DNA of 64,000 bases, taken from contig NZ_FNGW01000006.1 of NCBI RefSeq assembly GCF_900103615.1, positions 124,001-188,000 of the forward strand, read 5' to 3'. Positions 34,368 through 42,901 of the stretch are shown one piece after another. Below the pieces are notes generated by a model. The model did no database searches. It had not been told where the DNA came from and saw only the letters and a list, made by a program, of their open reading frames with translations. Within the stretch, counting starts at the first letter, position 1, and each line of letters opens with the position of its first letter. Origin of the DNA: Romboutsia lituseburensis DSM 797. Lineage in GTDB: Bacteria; Bacillota; Clostridia; Peptostreptococcales; Peptostreptococcaceae. A program made the position numbers and the translations under genes.

Positions 34368-35003
34368 ATGAAAAAAATTTTAAATATAATATTTTCGGTA
34401 TGCTTTAGCATATTAATAATAACTGGGGTAATAAAATTTACTGTGGGTTTTAAAGAAATTTATTACTATGATATATCCAACTTAGATATACCAAAATTAA
34501 GTGGTTTAACTGAAGAAGAAATTAGATTGAATTATGATTATTTAATAGACTATAATTTAAGTAAAGATAAGAAAGAATTTAAAATGCCTACGATACCATC
34601 CTCACCACAAGGAAAAATACATTTTGAAGAAGTAAGAGATATATTTCAAAATATAAATAAAATTTTTAATATAACGTTAGTGATTTCATTAGTTGGCATA
34701 ATTATAAATATAAAAAATAAAAATCTTTCTTTTTTAAAGATAACATCAATTTCATTAATTAGTATACCAGTGATACTATCAATACCAATCATAATAAATT
34801 TTGAATATAGTTTTACAATGTTTCATAAATTAATGTTTGACAATGACTATTGGATTTTTAATCCTAAAATAGATCCTGTAATAACTATGCTGCCAGAAGC
34901 ATTTTTCTTTCATGCTGGTCTTATGATGTTAGCTCTTATATTTTTATCTAGCATGCTAATTTATATTATATATAGATTATTAAGAAAAAAAGGAGTGCAG
35001 TAA
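34368..35003 (+). CDS. TIGR01906/DUF1461 family integral membrane protein
   Basis: A 211-residue protein with an N-terminal helix, an outside loop with HFEEVRDIFQ, three further helices and a C-terminal helix. FTMFHKLMFDNDYWIFNPKIDP followed by ITMLPEAFFFHAGLMM matches the pattern I associate with TIGR01906/DUF1461 proteins of Firmicutes. The function is unknown. AGGGG stands before the ATG. Its terminator overlaps the 3' end of the coding region. Confidence 0.82.
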   Translation: MKKILNIIFSVCFSILIITGVIKFTVGFKEIYYYDISNLDIPKLSGLTEEEIRLNYDYLIDYNLSKDKKEFKMPTIPSSPQGKIHFEEVRDIFQNINKIFNITLVISLVGIIINIKNKNLSFLKITSISLISIPVILSIPIIINFEYSFTMFHKLMFDNDYWIFNPKIDPVITMLPEAFFFHAGLMMLALIFLSSMLIYIIYRLLRKKGVQ

Positions 35004-35017
35004 TATGCTCTCCTTTT
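34986..35017 (+). terminator. Terminator overlapping the end of the TIGR01906 gene
   Basis: AAAAAGGAG (34986-34994) pairs with CTCCTTTTT (35009-35017). The left arm encodes the last residues of the protein. Confidence 0.7.
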
Positions 35018-35067
35018 TGATTCTAACTCAATATTAAAATAACAGTCTACTAAAAAATTATGATACC

Positions 35068-35331
35068 TTAATCTTCCTTAGAAGTTATTTTAATAATATC
35101 TTGGAATTTACTCATAATATAGTCATAGTTGTTTTTATTATGAGGTAATAAACAATTAGAACAATCCTTAATACCATTTTCACTATATTTAAAATTTCCG
35201 CCGCAGTTTTTACCTAAAGCATATAATGGACAATAGCAAAATAAACAGTTAAATTCTTCTGGTTTATTAGTTTTATGACAAGGGAAGTACTCACAATTTT
35301 TATGGTTGAAAAACTTATAATTTTCACTCAT
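35068..35331 (-). CDS. Cysteine-rich small-domain protein
   Basis: An 87-residue protein with nine Cys plus His, arranged as HKNCEYFPCH, CLFCYCPLYALGKNCGG and DCSNCLLPH. The pattern matches the 'Cys-rich small domain' (PF04071-like), thought to bind zinc or an Fe-S cluster. There is no signal peptide. TAGGAGG precedes the ATG. It is divergent from hflX. Its function is unknown. Confidence 0.82.
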   Translation of the reverse strand: MSENYKFFNHKNCEYFPCHKTNKPEEFNCLFCYCPLYALGKNCGGNFKYSENGIKDCSNCLLPHNKNNYDYIMSKFQDIIKITSKED

Positions 35332-35387
35332 ATTAAAACCTCCTAATTTTATAGAACTAATATAATTATACTAAATATTTACATTAA

Positions 35388-35396
35388 TGGTATAAT
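35388..35396 (+). promoter_or_regulatory. Extended -10 promoter element of hflX
   Basis: TG-G-TATAAT, about 70 bases before the start. The -35 region is weak. Confidence 0.45.
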
Positions 35397-35466
35397 AAAA
35401 AAAATAGTGACAAAGGTATAAAAAGTACACAAAAATTTTACATAAGTATTAAAATGAGGTGTTAAG

Positions 35467-36750
35467 ATGGAAGAAAAAAGAGAAAAAGCGTTGCTTGTAG
35501 GACTTAATATAACTTCTACAGCAAGAAAAATTGATGATATAGACATAAATGAGTCAATGGAAGAACTTAAAGAATTAGCAAAAGCAGCAGGAGCTGAAGT
35601 TGTAGGAAGTTTAATTCAAAATAAACAAAGTAGAGATGCTGCATTTTACGTAGGAAAAGGAAAAGTTGAAGAAATAAAAGCATATTGTGAATCATTAGAA
35701 GCTACAATGGTAGTTTTTAATGATGAATTATCAGGAGCACATATAAGAAATATAGAACAAGTAGTGGGTATTAAAGTTATAGATAGAACAACATTAATAC
35801 TAGATATATTTGCTCAGAGAGCTCTTAGTAAAGAAGGAAAGCTTCAAGTTGAGCTAGCTCAATTAAAATATAGATTACCTAGACTTACAGGAATGGGTGG
35901 AGAGCTTAGTAAAACTGGTGCTGGTATAGGTGCTAGAGGTCCAGGAGAACAAAAGCTTGAATTAGATAAAAGAAATATACTTAATAAAGCGGCAGATATT
36001 AGACGCGAACTTAGAGAGGTTAAAAAGACTAGAGAAACTCAAAGGGCTCAGCGTCTAAAATCAAATATACCAATAGTTGCATTAGTAGGATATACAAATG
36101 CAGGAAAATCTACCTTATTAAATGAACTGATAAAAACACACAAAGATTATGAACAAGACAAAGAAGTATTAGCAAAAGATATGCTTTTTGCAACATTAGA
36201 TGTAACTCTAAGAAAAGCTCTTTTACCAAGTAAAAAAGAATTCTTAGTAGTAGATACTGTTGGATTTGTAAGTAAACTTCCCCATGATTTAGTAGAAGCA
36301 TTTAAAGCTACATTAGAAGAAGTACAATATGCAGATTTAATACTGCATGTAATTGATGCTACAAATTCTAGTTATGAATTACAAAAAAAGACTACTGAAA
36401 GTGTATTAAAAGAGTTAGGTGCAGATGCTAAACCAACAATACTTGTTTACAATAAAATAGACAGACTAGAGTTAGATATATATCCTAAAAATCATGATGA
36501 TGTAATTTATGTATCAGCTAAAAAAGGCATAAATATGGATAAATTACTAGGTATTATAGAAGATGCATTAATGGAAAATACGTATAATGTAACTTTATTA
36601 CTACCATATGACAAAGGTGATATATTCAGCAAAATGAAAGAAAAGTATAATGTTGAAAACTTTGAATATGGGGAAAATGGAATAACACTTGATGTAAATT
36701 TAATGGAAGAAGATTATAATATATATAAAGACTATATATTAGAAAAGTAG
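35467..36750 (+). CDS. hflX: Ribosome-associated GTPase HflX
   Basis: HflX binds the large ribosomal subunit and can split stalled ribosomes. The N-terminal HflX domain (about 1-195) contains FYVGKGKVEEI and the GTGAGIGARGPGEQKLELDKR linker. The GTPase domain has G1 GYTNAGKST, G3 VDTVGFVSKLPH and G4 YNKID, with the switch segment TLEEVQYADLILHVIDAT. A short C-terminal domain ends the 427-residue protein. GAGGTG precedes ATG. A HEAT-repeat gene follows eight bases later and is probably co-transcribed. Confidence 0.95.
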   Translation: MEEKREKALLVGLNITSTARKIDDIDINESMEELKELAKAAGAEVVGSLIQNKQSRDAAFYVGKGKVEEIKAYCESLEATMVVFNDELSGAHIRNIEQVVGIKVIDRTTLILDIFAQRALSKEGKLQVELAQLKYRLPRLTGMGGELSKTGAGIGARGPGEQKLELDKRNILNKAADIRRELREVKKTRETQRAQRLKSNIPIVALVGYTNAGKSTLLNELIKTHKDYEQDKEVLAKDMLFATLDVTLRKALLPSKKEFLVVDTVGFVSKLPHDLVEAFKATLEEVQYADLILHVIDATNSSYELQKKTTESVLKELGADAKPTILVYNKIDRLELDIYPKNHDDVIYVSAKKGINMDKLLGIIEDALMENTYNVTLLLPYDKGDIFSKMKEKYNVENFEYGENGITLDVNLMEEDYNIYKDYILEK

Positions 36751-36758
36751 GTAATAAT

Positions 36759-37424
36759 ATGAATATAAGTTGGGATAATATAGACAACTTAGAAGATTAT
36801 TACATAACCTATCTTCTATATAAAGAATCAAAAACAGTATCTCAAATTAGTAAAATTAGAAATTTGTCAACTTCAGAAATCAATGACCAACTAATCAAAG
36901 CTAAACTTGAAATCAAAGCTATGCTTAAAGATAAAGTTGAGCTTTCTAAAGATACTATTGATAAATTCTTAGGTCTTAATAAATCAGAAAGACTAGATTT
37001 TATGAATAGTTTAAATGCAGAAAGAGTGGTGGATTTTAAGAGGAAACTTTATAAAAGAATACTTACCGAAAGAAATGCTGAGGATTTAATGATTTTAATC
37101 TGGGCCACTGGTGAACTTAAGGATGATAGATTTTTACAACTACTACATCCATTAACAGGGCATAGACACTCAGATGTAAGAAGAATCACTTATTCAGCAC
37201 TAAGAAAGATTGAATCACCTAAAAGTAGAGAATATCTACAACGAGGACTTTATGACACCAATGCACAGACTAGGCAATATTGTGCTAAGGCTCTTGCGAA
37301 AATAGGTAATACTAATAGTTTAAAGATGTTAAGACAGTTAAAAAGTAAGAAACAATTTGAAAAAGATTATGTATTAAGAGCTTATGAAGAAGCTATTGAT
37401 ATTTTAGAAAAATCAAAGAATTAA
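36759..37424 (+). CDS. HTH plus HEAT-repeat protein, function unknown
   Basis: A 221-residue protein. The first 65 residues resemble a sigma-region-4-like helix-turn-helix (YKESKTVSQISKIRNLSTSEINDQLIKAKLEIK). The rest is alpha-helical with two or three HEAT-like repeats: LMILIWATGELKDDRFLQLLHP, VRRITYSALRKIESPKSREYL, TRQYCAKALAKIGNTNSLKML. HEAT repeats bind proteins or nucleic acids. The direct link to hflX hints at a translation or ribosome role, but that is only context. I do not recognise a named family. Confidence 0.75.
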   Translation: MNISWDNIDNLEDYYITYLLYKESKTVSQISKIRNLSTSEINDQLIKAKLEIKAMLKDKVELSKDTIDKFLGLNKSERLDFMNSLNAERVVDFKRKLYKRILTERNAEDLMILIWATGELKDDRFLQLLHPLTGHRHSDVRRITYSALRKIESPKSREYLQRGLYDTNAQTRQYCAKALAKIGNTNSLKMLRQLKSKKQFEKDYVLRAYEEAIDILEKSKN

Positions 37425-37541
37425 AATTTAACATAAAGGTTTTATAGATAACATATAATTAACAAAATAAACTTTTACCTATGGTTTATCTCCAGAAGTT
37501 AACATAAAAAAAAGAATTTAGTTACTAGGAGGGAATTTGAT

Positions 37542-37979
37542 ATGATAGTAAGACGTTGTGCAGGTGGAGTAGTATTTTATGCAAATAAAGTGCTTATAGT
37601 TAAAAATGATAGAGGTGAATGGACACTTCCTAAAGGTAAGATTAATGAAGATGAGTTTCAGCATGAAAGTGCAGTTTTAAGAGTTAAGGAAGAAGCAGGA
37701 GTAGATGCTACTGTTATAGAAACAGCTGGTGATACTATGTATGAATTTTTCTCAAGAAGTAGACAAAAAGAAATATGCAATGCTGTAATGTGGTATATTA
37801 TGGAGACCGAAACTACAGAATATATTCTAAATGATGACCTTACTGATGGTGGATTCTATAAAGTGAAAGAAGCATTAGATATGCTGACTCATAGCAAAGA
37901 AAAGTCGTTAGTAGATATATCATATAAAAAATATAAAGACTTAAAAAAGCAAATAGTTGAAGGTAATGCGACTGTATAA
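37542..37979 (+). CDS. Nudix-fold protein with degenerate Nudix box
   Basis: A 145-residue Nudix-like protein (MIVRRCAGGVVFYANKVLIV...GEWTLPKGKI). The Nudix box reads G-KINED-E-FQHESAV-LRVKEE-A-GV. The consensus RE-U-xEE core is here LR-V-KEE: the conserved Arg and the first catalytic Glu are replaced by Leu and Arg. Two of the metal-binding acids remain. It could be a weak or altered hydrolase, or a non-catalytic Nudix protein. AGGAGGG precedes ATG, and a terminator follows. Confidence 0.85.
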   Translation: MIVRRCAGGVVFYANKVLIVKNDRGEWTLPKGKINEDEFQHESAVLRVKEEAGVDATVIETAGDTMYEFFSRSRQKEICNAVMWYIMETETTEYILNDDLTDGGFYKVKEALDMLTHSKEKSLVDISYKKYKDLKKQIVEGNATV

Positions 37980-38001
37980 AAAATTAATAGAAGAAGAATA
38001 G

Positions 38002-38025
38002 GAAAGGGCTTAGCCCTTTCTTTTT
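38002..38025 (+). terminator. Terminator of the Nudix gene
   Basis: GAAAGGGC-TTA-GCCCTTTC plus a T run. Confidence 0.9.
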
Positions 38026-38150
38026 GATTTATATAGTTATATTGGATATAATAAAGTATATAAATTATATAAATACATTTAATAAAATAACTAAATCAAA
38101 TTAAACATAAATTATAGAAACAAGCTAAAGAGAAATACTAGGAGGAAAAA

Positions 38151-38795
38151 ATGAGTACATATAAGACACTACATGATTTTGGTTCGGATGAAATTATAAT
38201 AGAAAAATCAACATTTATCGGTTATGCAAAACCTATAAAAACAGAAGAAGAAGCAGTGGAGTTTGTAAATGAAATAAAGAAAAAACACAAAGATGCAACT
38301 CATAATGTATGGGCTTATACAGTTGGAAAAAACATGAATATACAAAGATATAGTGATGATGGAGAACCACAAGGAACAGCTGGAATACCTACATTAGAAG
38401 TAATAAAAAAAGAAGATTTAAGAGATGTAGTAGTTGTCGTGACTAGATACTTTGGAGGTATAAAATTAGGCGCAGGGGGATTAGTTAGGGCATATACTAA
38501 AGGTGCAAAAGTAGGATTAGAAGTAGCTAAAATAATTGAGAAAGTAATGTATCAAGAGGTTAAAATAAAGATAGATTATAATCAACTTGGAAAAATTCAA
38601 AATGAAATAATGAATATGGGGTATTTTGTGAAAGATACTATTTATGAAGATAATGTAGAAATGATAGTATATTCAAGAATTAGTGAAGTTGATTCTTTAA
38701 CATCAAGAATGGTAGATATAACAAGTGCTACAGCAGAAATAGTTTTGGGTGAAGAATTTTATTTATCGGAACAAGATGGTCAAATAATTCTTTAA
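38151..38795 (+). CDS. YigZ/IMPACT family protein
   Basis: A 214-residue two-domain protein. The N-terminal UPF0029/Impact domain shows KHKDATHNVWAYTVG, YSDDGEPQGTAGIPTLEVI, VVVTRYFGGIKLGAGGLVRAYTKGAK. The C-terminal domain (about 140-214) is the YigZ ferredoxin-like part. The family (YvyE in Bacillus) is conserved, and its molecular role in bacteria is unclear. AGGAGG precedes ATG. It is a single-gene unit. Confidence 0.92.
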   Translation: MSTYKTLHDFGSDEIIIEKSTFIGYAKPIKTEEEAVEFVNEIKKKHKDATHNVWAYTVGKNMNIQRYSDDGEPQGTAGIPTLEVIKKEDLRDVVVVVTRYFGGIKLGAGGLVRAYTKGAKVGLEVAKIIEKVMYQEVKIKIDYNQLGKIQNEIMNMGYFVKDTIYEDNVEMIVYSRISEVDSLTSRMVDITSATAEIVLGEEFYLSEQDGQIIL

Positions 38796-38836
38796 GTATG
38801 CTATAATTTATGAAGATAAAAACTTAGTTTTTATTT

Positions 38837-38873
38837 AAAATGGTTAGCTAAAAATTTAGCTAACCATTTTTTT
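38837..38873 (+). terminator. Terminator of the YigZ gene
   Basis: AAAATGGTTAGCTAAA pairs with its near-exact complement TTTAGCTAACCATTTT, with a T7 run. Confidence 0.9.
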
Positions 38874-38918
38874 AGTGACGGATGAAATCTTTAACGTTAT
38901 GAGCAAAGTGAATTTTCT
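38874..38918 (+). repeat. Intergenic repeat-like element, copy D (weak)
   Basis: GTGACGGATGAAATC...AACGTTATGAGCAAAGTGAATTTT directly follows a terminator. It echoes copies A-C in GACGGATG and in the GTGAATTTT end (GCGAATTTT elsewhere). It looks degenerate. Confidence 0.3.
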
Positions 38919-38930
38919 GTAAGAACAAAT

Positions 38931-39308
38931 TTATTTAGGGCAATTTTTATTTTTAGGCACACTAACCCCTTTTTTTATTTCTATAGAGCCAACTATCAAT
39001 AAGAATAACCCAAATACTCTTTTTAAAATTTGTGGAGATATGTAGTTAGCGACAAATGAGCCACAAACAGCACCTAAGACTCCAAATAATGCTATTGGGA
39101 TTACTAGTTTTAAAACTACGTTTTTATTTTTTATATGTATAAAAAGGGCTATTATAGTCATTGGGATAGAGGATAGTAAGTTAACACTTTGAGCTATCCT
39201 AGGATCAATTCCTGCCAATAAAATTAAAGCTGGAATTAAAATAGTTCCGCCTCCCATTCCCATACCACCAATTATACCAGCGAAAAAACCAATTATTGCA
39301 AATAACAT
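38931..39308 (-). CDS. TauE/SafE family half-size membrane permease, second gene of a pair
   Basis: A 125-residue protein with four hydrophobic segments, equal to one repeat of a TauE/SafE anion exporter (usually about 250 residues with two repeats). The motif GFFAGIIGGMGMGGGTILIPALILLAGI is the family signature. NLLSSIPMTIIALFIHIKN follows. It overlaps the upstream partner gene by 1 base (TAATG), which argues for translational coupling and a two-subunit transporter. The substrate (sulfite, sulfonate or similar) is not known. Confidence 0.85.
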   Translation of the reverse strand: MLFAIIGFFAGIIGGMGMGGGTILIPALILLAGIDPRIAQSVNLLSSIPMTIIALFIHIKNKNVVLKLVIPIALFGVLGAVCGSFVANYISPQILKRVFGLFLLIVGSIEIKKGVSVPKNKNCPK

Positions 39309-39685
39309 TAAAACACCATCCTTAGCGCAGCAATAATCATAATTGATCCAAAAGATATTCTTAAAAATTTACCAGTAACTTTACATAAAATTTTAGCTCC
39401 GATAACACCACCAATGATGCTTCCAATAGCTACCTTAAATGTAAGTCCTATATCATAAGTACCTTTAGAAATATATACTGCAGAGCTTGCACCTGTTAAA
39501 AATAAGATTATAGCTAGAGCAGTAGCATGAGATTTATGTTCTTCTACTTTTACAATATTATTTAAAATTGGAACTAGAAGAGTTCCCCCTCCAGAACCAA
39601 ATACACCATTAATAAAGCCTGTAAATAAGCCGATTAAGGAGTTTTTAAAGCTAAATCCAAATTTATTATTTTTCACATTAATCAC
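39308..39685 (-). CDS. TauE/SafE family half-size membrane permease, first gene of a pair
   Basis: A 125-residue protein with the signature LIGLFTGFINGVFGSGGGTLLVPIL, then HATALAIILFLTGASSAVYI and IIGGVIGAKI. Like its partner it holds one of the two repeats of TauE/SafE exporters. The stop codon overlaps the partner start. The two frames are both intact, so this looks like a natural split rather than a frameshifted single gene. Confidence 0.85.
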   Translation of the reverse strand: MINVKNNKFGFSFKNSLIGLFTGFINGVFGSGGGTLLVPILNNIVKVEEHKSHATALAIILFLTGASSAVYISKGTYDIGLTFKVAIGSIIGGVIGAKILCKVTGKFLRISFGSIMIIAALRMVF

Positions 39686-39865
39686 CTACTCATTATATTT
39701 TTTACCTAAATAGCAAATTATATTTATAAAACCAAATATTATTATTTTTACCTTAACATTAAATAAAATTTATATAAAAATAGTTTATAATACGTTGTAT
39801 AAATAAAGAGTAAATACTTAAAATTAAGGTAAAATAAACCTAGATTATAGAAGTATAAAATTATA

Positions 39866-39874
39866 TGATATAAT
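39866..39874 (+). promoter_or_regulatory. Extended -10 promoter element of nadE
   Basis: TG-A-TATAAT, about 40 bases before the start codon. No clear -35. Confidence 0.5.
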
Positions 39875-39915
39875 ACATTTATACAAAAAATGTAAAAATG
39901 AGAGAGGAGTAAAAT

Positions 39916-40671
39916 ATGACAGATATAAATATAAAAATAGATAAGACAGTTGAATGGCTAAGAGAAAAAGTTAAAGAAGCAAACTGCAAGGGGTTAGTAG
40001 TAGGTGTATCTGGAGGTATAGATTCAGCAGTAGTTGCTTATCTTATAAAAAAAGCATTTCCTGAAAATTCTATGGGAGTGATAATGAGTATAAAAAGTAA
40101 TCCAAGTGATAGAGAAGACGCTTTAAAAGTTATAAATGGATGTAATATAGAATACTTAGATTTAGATTTGACAGAGCCTCAAAACTTAATACTAAATACA
40201 GTAACAGAAAAATTAAAAGAAAAGAATTTACATAAAGAAGAATATTTAAGAATGACAGATGCAAATTTAAGAGCTAGAGTTAGAATGAGCACTGTATATA
40301 CTGTAGCTAATAATTTAGGGTACTTAGTAGTTGGAACAGATAATGCAGCTGAAATACATACAGGATACTTTACTAAATATGGAGATGGAGGAGTTGATTT
40401 AGTACCTCTAGCTAATCTTACAAAGAGAGACGTATATGAATGGGCAAAGGCATTAGGGGTGCACGAAGATGTTATAAATAAATCTCCGTCAGCAGGACTT
40501 TGGGAAGGTCAAACTGATGAAATAGAAATGGGTACAACTTATGATATGATAGATGCGGTAGTTGAAGGAAGATTAGACGAAGTACCTCAAAAAGATAAGG
40601 AAATTATAGAAAGATTACACAGAATAAGTGAACATAAAAGACATATAGCTCCAAAACCACCTAAGTTCTAA
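39916..40671 (+). CDS. nadE: NH3-dependent NAD+ synthetase
   Basis: This enzyme converts nicotinic acid adenine dinucleotide to NAD+ with ATP and ammonia. The P-loop of the N-type ATP pyrophosphatase is VVGVSGGIDSAVVAYL (about 27-42). RARVRMSTVYTVAN, VVGTDNAAEIHTGYFTKYGDGGVDLVPLANLTKRDVYEWA and SAGLWEGQTDEIEMG are hallmarks. It lacks a glutaminase domain (251 residues), so free ammonia is the donor. AGAGAGGAG precedes ATG. Confidence 0.95.
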   Translation: MTDINIKIDKTVEWLREKVKEANCKGLVVGVSGGIDSAVVAYLIKKAFPENSMGVIMSIKSNPSDREDALKVINGCNIEYLDLDLTEPQNLILNTVTEKLKEKNLHKEEYLRMTDANLRARVRMSTVYTVANNLGYLVVGTDNAAEIHTGYFTKYGDGGVDLVPLANLTKRDVYEWAKALGVHEDVINKSPSAGLWEGQTDEIEMGTTYDMIDAVVEGRLDEVPQKDKEIIERLHRISEHKRHIAPKPPKF

Positions 40672-40811
40672 TTTACTAATTTAATTATTTGTGCTAAAAT
40701 TTACGAGTGATAATAAAATTACTAAATATATACTAAACAAATGGGTACATACTTTAAATATTTACCCTCAAGTAATATATATACTAATTATACGTATTAA
40801 GGAGTGGAATT

Positions 40812-41534
40812 ATGGGACGTATAGGAAATATAATCAATAAAAAAGGTAAACAAGACGCAAAAAGAGCAAAAATATTTACTAAACATGCTAGAGCAATAGC
40901 AGTTGCAGCTAAAGAGGGTGGAGGAAACCCAGATTACAATGCAAACTTAAAGACAGCAATAGAAAAAGCTAAAGCTGACAATATGCCAAATGACAACATA
41001 GACAGAGCTATAGCAAAAGGTGCTGGAGCTGGAGCTAATGAAAATTACGAAACTATAGTTTATGAAGGATATGGACCAGGAGGAGTTGCAGTTATAGTTG
41101 AAACTTTAACTGATAACAAAAACAGAACTGCTGGAAATGTAAGATACTATTTCGATAAAAATGGTGGTAATCTAGGTACTAGTGGATGTGTATCATTCAT
41201 GTTCGATAATAAAGGACAAATATTAATAGAGGCTAATGACGAAGTTTCAGAAGAAGAATTAATGGACGTAGCTTTAGAAGCTGGAGCTGAAGATTTCATA
41301 ACTGAAGAAGATGGATATGAAGTAGTAACTACACCAGAAGATTTTAGTGCAGTTAGAGATGCATTACAAGCTAAAGGATATGAGTTTATATCTGCGGATG
41401 TAAAATTAATTCCTCAGACAACTGCAGAATTAACTGATGAAGCTCAATTAAAGAATATGAATAAATTAGTAGATATGCTTGAAGATGATGATGATGTTCA
41501 AAATATCTTCCATAACTGGGAAATAAACGAATAA
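40812..41534 (+). CDS. YebC/TACO1 family protein
   Basis: A 240-residue member of the YebC family, linked in the literature to transcription control and to translation of proline-rich stretches. The N-terminus [42 protein letters not shown] and the segment [15 protein letters not shown] are diagnostic. [13 protein letters not shown] and [19 protein letters not shown] follow, then a C-terminal acidic tail. GGAGTGG precedes ATG. It is followed by a terminator. Confidence 0.95.
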   Translation: MGRIGNIINKKGKQDAKRAKIFTKHARAIAVAAKEGGGNPDYNANLKTAIEKAKADNMPNDNIDRAIAKGAGAGANENYETIVYEGYGPGGVAVIVETLTDNKNRTAGNVRYYFDKNGGNLGTSGCVSFMFDNKGQILIEANDEVSEEELMDVALEAGAEDFITEEDGYEVVTTPEDFSAVRDALQAKGYEFISADVKLIPQTTAELTDEAQLKNMNKLVDMLEDDDDVQNIFHNWEINE

Positions 41535-41541
41535 TTTACTC

Positions 41542-41597
41542 AAATACTGCCTTTAAATATAAGTCTTAAGATTTATGTTTTAGGCAGTATTTTTTTA
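41542..41597 (+). terminator. Terminator of the yebC-family gene
   Basis: AAATACTGCCT pairs with AGGCAGTATTT, with an inner AAGTCTTAAGATTT element, and a T run follows. Confidence 0.85.
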
Positions 41598-41670
41598 TAC
41601 AAAAATAAGTAAATATAATAAATTAATCAGAAAGGACATTAAAGAGGAAACGACCCTTTATAAAAAAATT

Positions 41671-42816
41671 ATGAACAATAAATTAAAAAATATATTATGT
41701 ATAATGATGATAATAGTACTTGGTTATTTACAGATTGGATGTGAATCTGTAGATGATAATTCAAGTAACTTATCAAATAGTAATGTATCAATAAATAAAA
41801 GTGATGATTCACAAATACACTTTATAGATACTGGTAACTCAGATGCTATTTTGATTATTAAAGATGGTAAAGCTGCACTTATAGATGGTGGAGACAATGA
41901 TGATGAAAAGAGAGTAGTAAATTACCTAAAAGATCAAGGCGTAAAGGAACTAGAATATGTATTTGCAACACATCCACATGCAGACCATATAGGTGGATTA
42001 GATGCGGTAGTAGATGCTATAAAAGTTAATCATTTATATGTAAGTAATGGAGATGCAGATACTAAAAGCTATAGAGATTTTATAGAATCTGCCGCTGATA
42101 AAGGTTTATCGCCGAGTGTTCCATTATTAAATAGTGAATTCAAACTAGGAGATTCAAAATTTAAGGTGTTGTCTGTAGCTAATACAGATGATCCAAATAA
42201 TAATTCTATAGTTTTATCATATACAAATGGCAACGATAAAATACTGTTAATGGGTGATGCAGAGGCTGATATTGAGAAAAATTTAAATCCAGGAGATGTT
42301 GATTTAATAAAAATAGGTCATCATGGGTCTCATAGTAGTTCAACTAGAGAATTTATAGAAAAAACAAATCCAGAATATGCAGTTATATTGGTTGGAGAAG
42401 ATAATAAATATGGACATCCACATAAAGAAACAATGGATTTATTAAAAGAGAAATCTATAGAAGTCCATAGAAGTGATGAATGTAAGGATATAATAGTTAT
42501 TTCAACAGGAAATGGACTAAAAGTAGACTGTAAAAAAGGTAGTTACAATTCAGGGAAGAACTCTAAATATAATAAAAATACTACTTATAACAAAGAAAAA
42601 GTTATAACTCAAGAAACAAATGTATCTCCAAGTGTTAGTGAAGAAAAGATAGAAAGTGAAAATAAAAAAATAAAAGATATAGTTAATGCCGATAAAGTAT
42701 ATTGGAGTGCTAAAGGTAAAAAGTATCATAGCGATCCAACTTGTTCAGGCATGAAAAATCCAATTGCAGGTACTATAGAAGAAAGCAAAAGGACTGCTTG
42801 TAGTATTTGTTATTAA
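41671..42816 (+). CDS. ComEC-like metallo-beta-lactamase lipoprotein with C-terminal Cys/His module
   Basis: A 381-residue exported protein. Signal peptide and lipobox LQIGC put the lipidated Cys at about 24. The MBL domain (about 48-290) has THPHADHIGG, GDAEADIE and IGHHGSHSSS, as in the nuclease domain of ComEC/Rec2 proteins. A Lys/Asn/Tyr-rich linker follows. The last 36 residues, KVYWSAKGKKYHS...TCSGM...ACSICY, carry spaced Tyr, His and Cys pairs resembling the Ada-like metal-binding tail of some secreted clostridial nucleases. It may degrade extracellular DNA or another phosphoester. The ribosome site is weak. Confidence 0.85.
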   Translation: MNNKLKNILCIMMIIVLGYLQIGCESVDDNSSNLSNSNVSINKSDDSQIHFIDTGNSDAILIIKDGKAALIDGGDNDDEKRVVNYLKDQGVKELEYVFATHPHADHIGGLDAVVDAIKVNHLYVSNGDADTKSYRDFIESAADKGLSPSVPLLNSEFKLGDSKFKVLSVANTDDPNNNSIVLSYTNGNDKILLMGDAEADIEKNLNPGDVDLIKIGHHGSHSSSTREFIEKTNPEYAVILVGEDNKYGHPHKETMDLLKEKSIEVHRSDECKDIIVISTGNGLKVDCKKGSYNSGKNSKYNKNTTYNKEKVITQETNVSPSVSEEKIESENKKIKDIVNADKVYWSAKGKKYHSDPTCSGMKNPIAGTIEESKRTACSICY

Positions 42817-42830
42817 ATATTAAACATTAG

Positions 42831-42864
42831 AAAGAGCATCAAGTATAATACTTGGTGCTCTTTA
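42831..42864. terminator. Bidirectional terminator MBL lipoprotein / DUF1540 gene
   Basis: AAAGAGCA-(T)-CAAGTAT pairs with ATACTTG-(G)-TGCTCTTT. It lies between convergent genes. Confidence 0.85.
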
Positions 42865-42901
42865 TTACATTATTAAATATTAAACATATGTAATTGATAA
42901 A

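Noticed and set aside
38931-39685. Frameshifted single TauE gene
   Set aside because: The two frames meet in TAATG with a proper start and both halves are complete repeat units, so a natural split is more likely than a sequencing or mutational frameshift.
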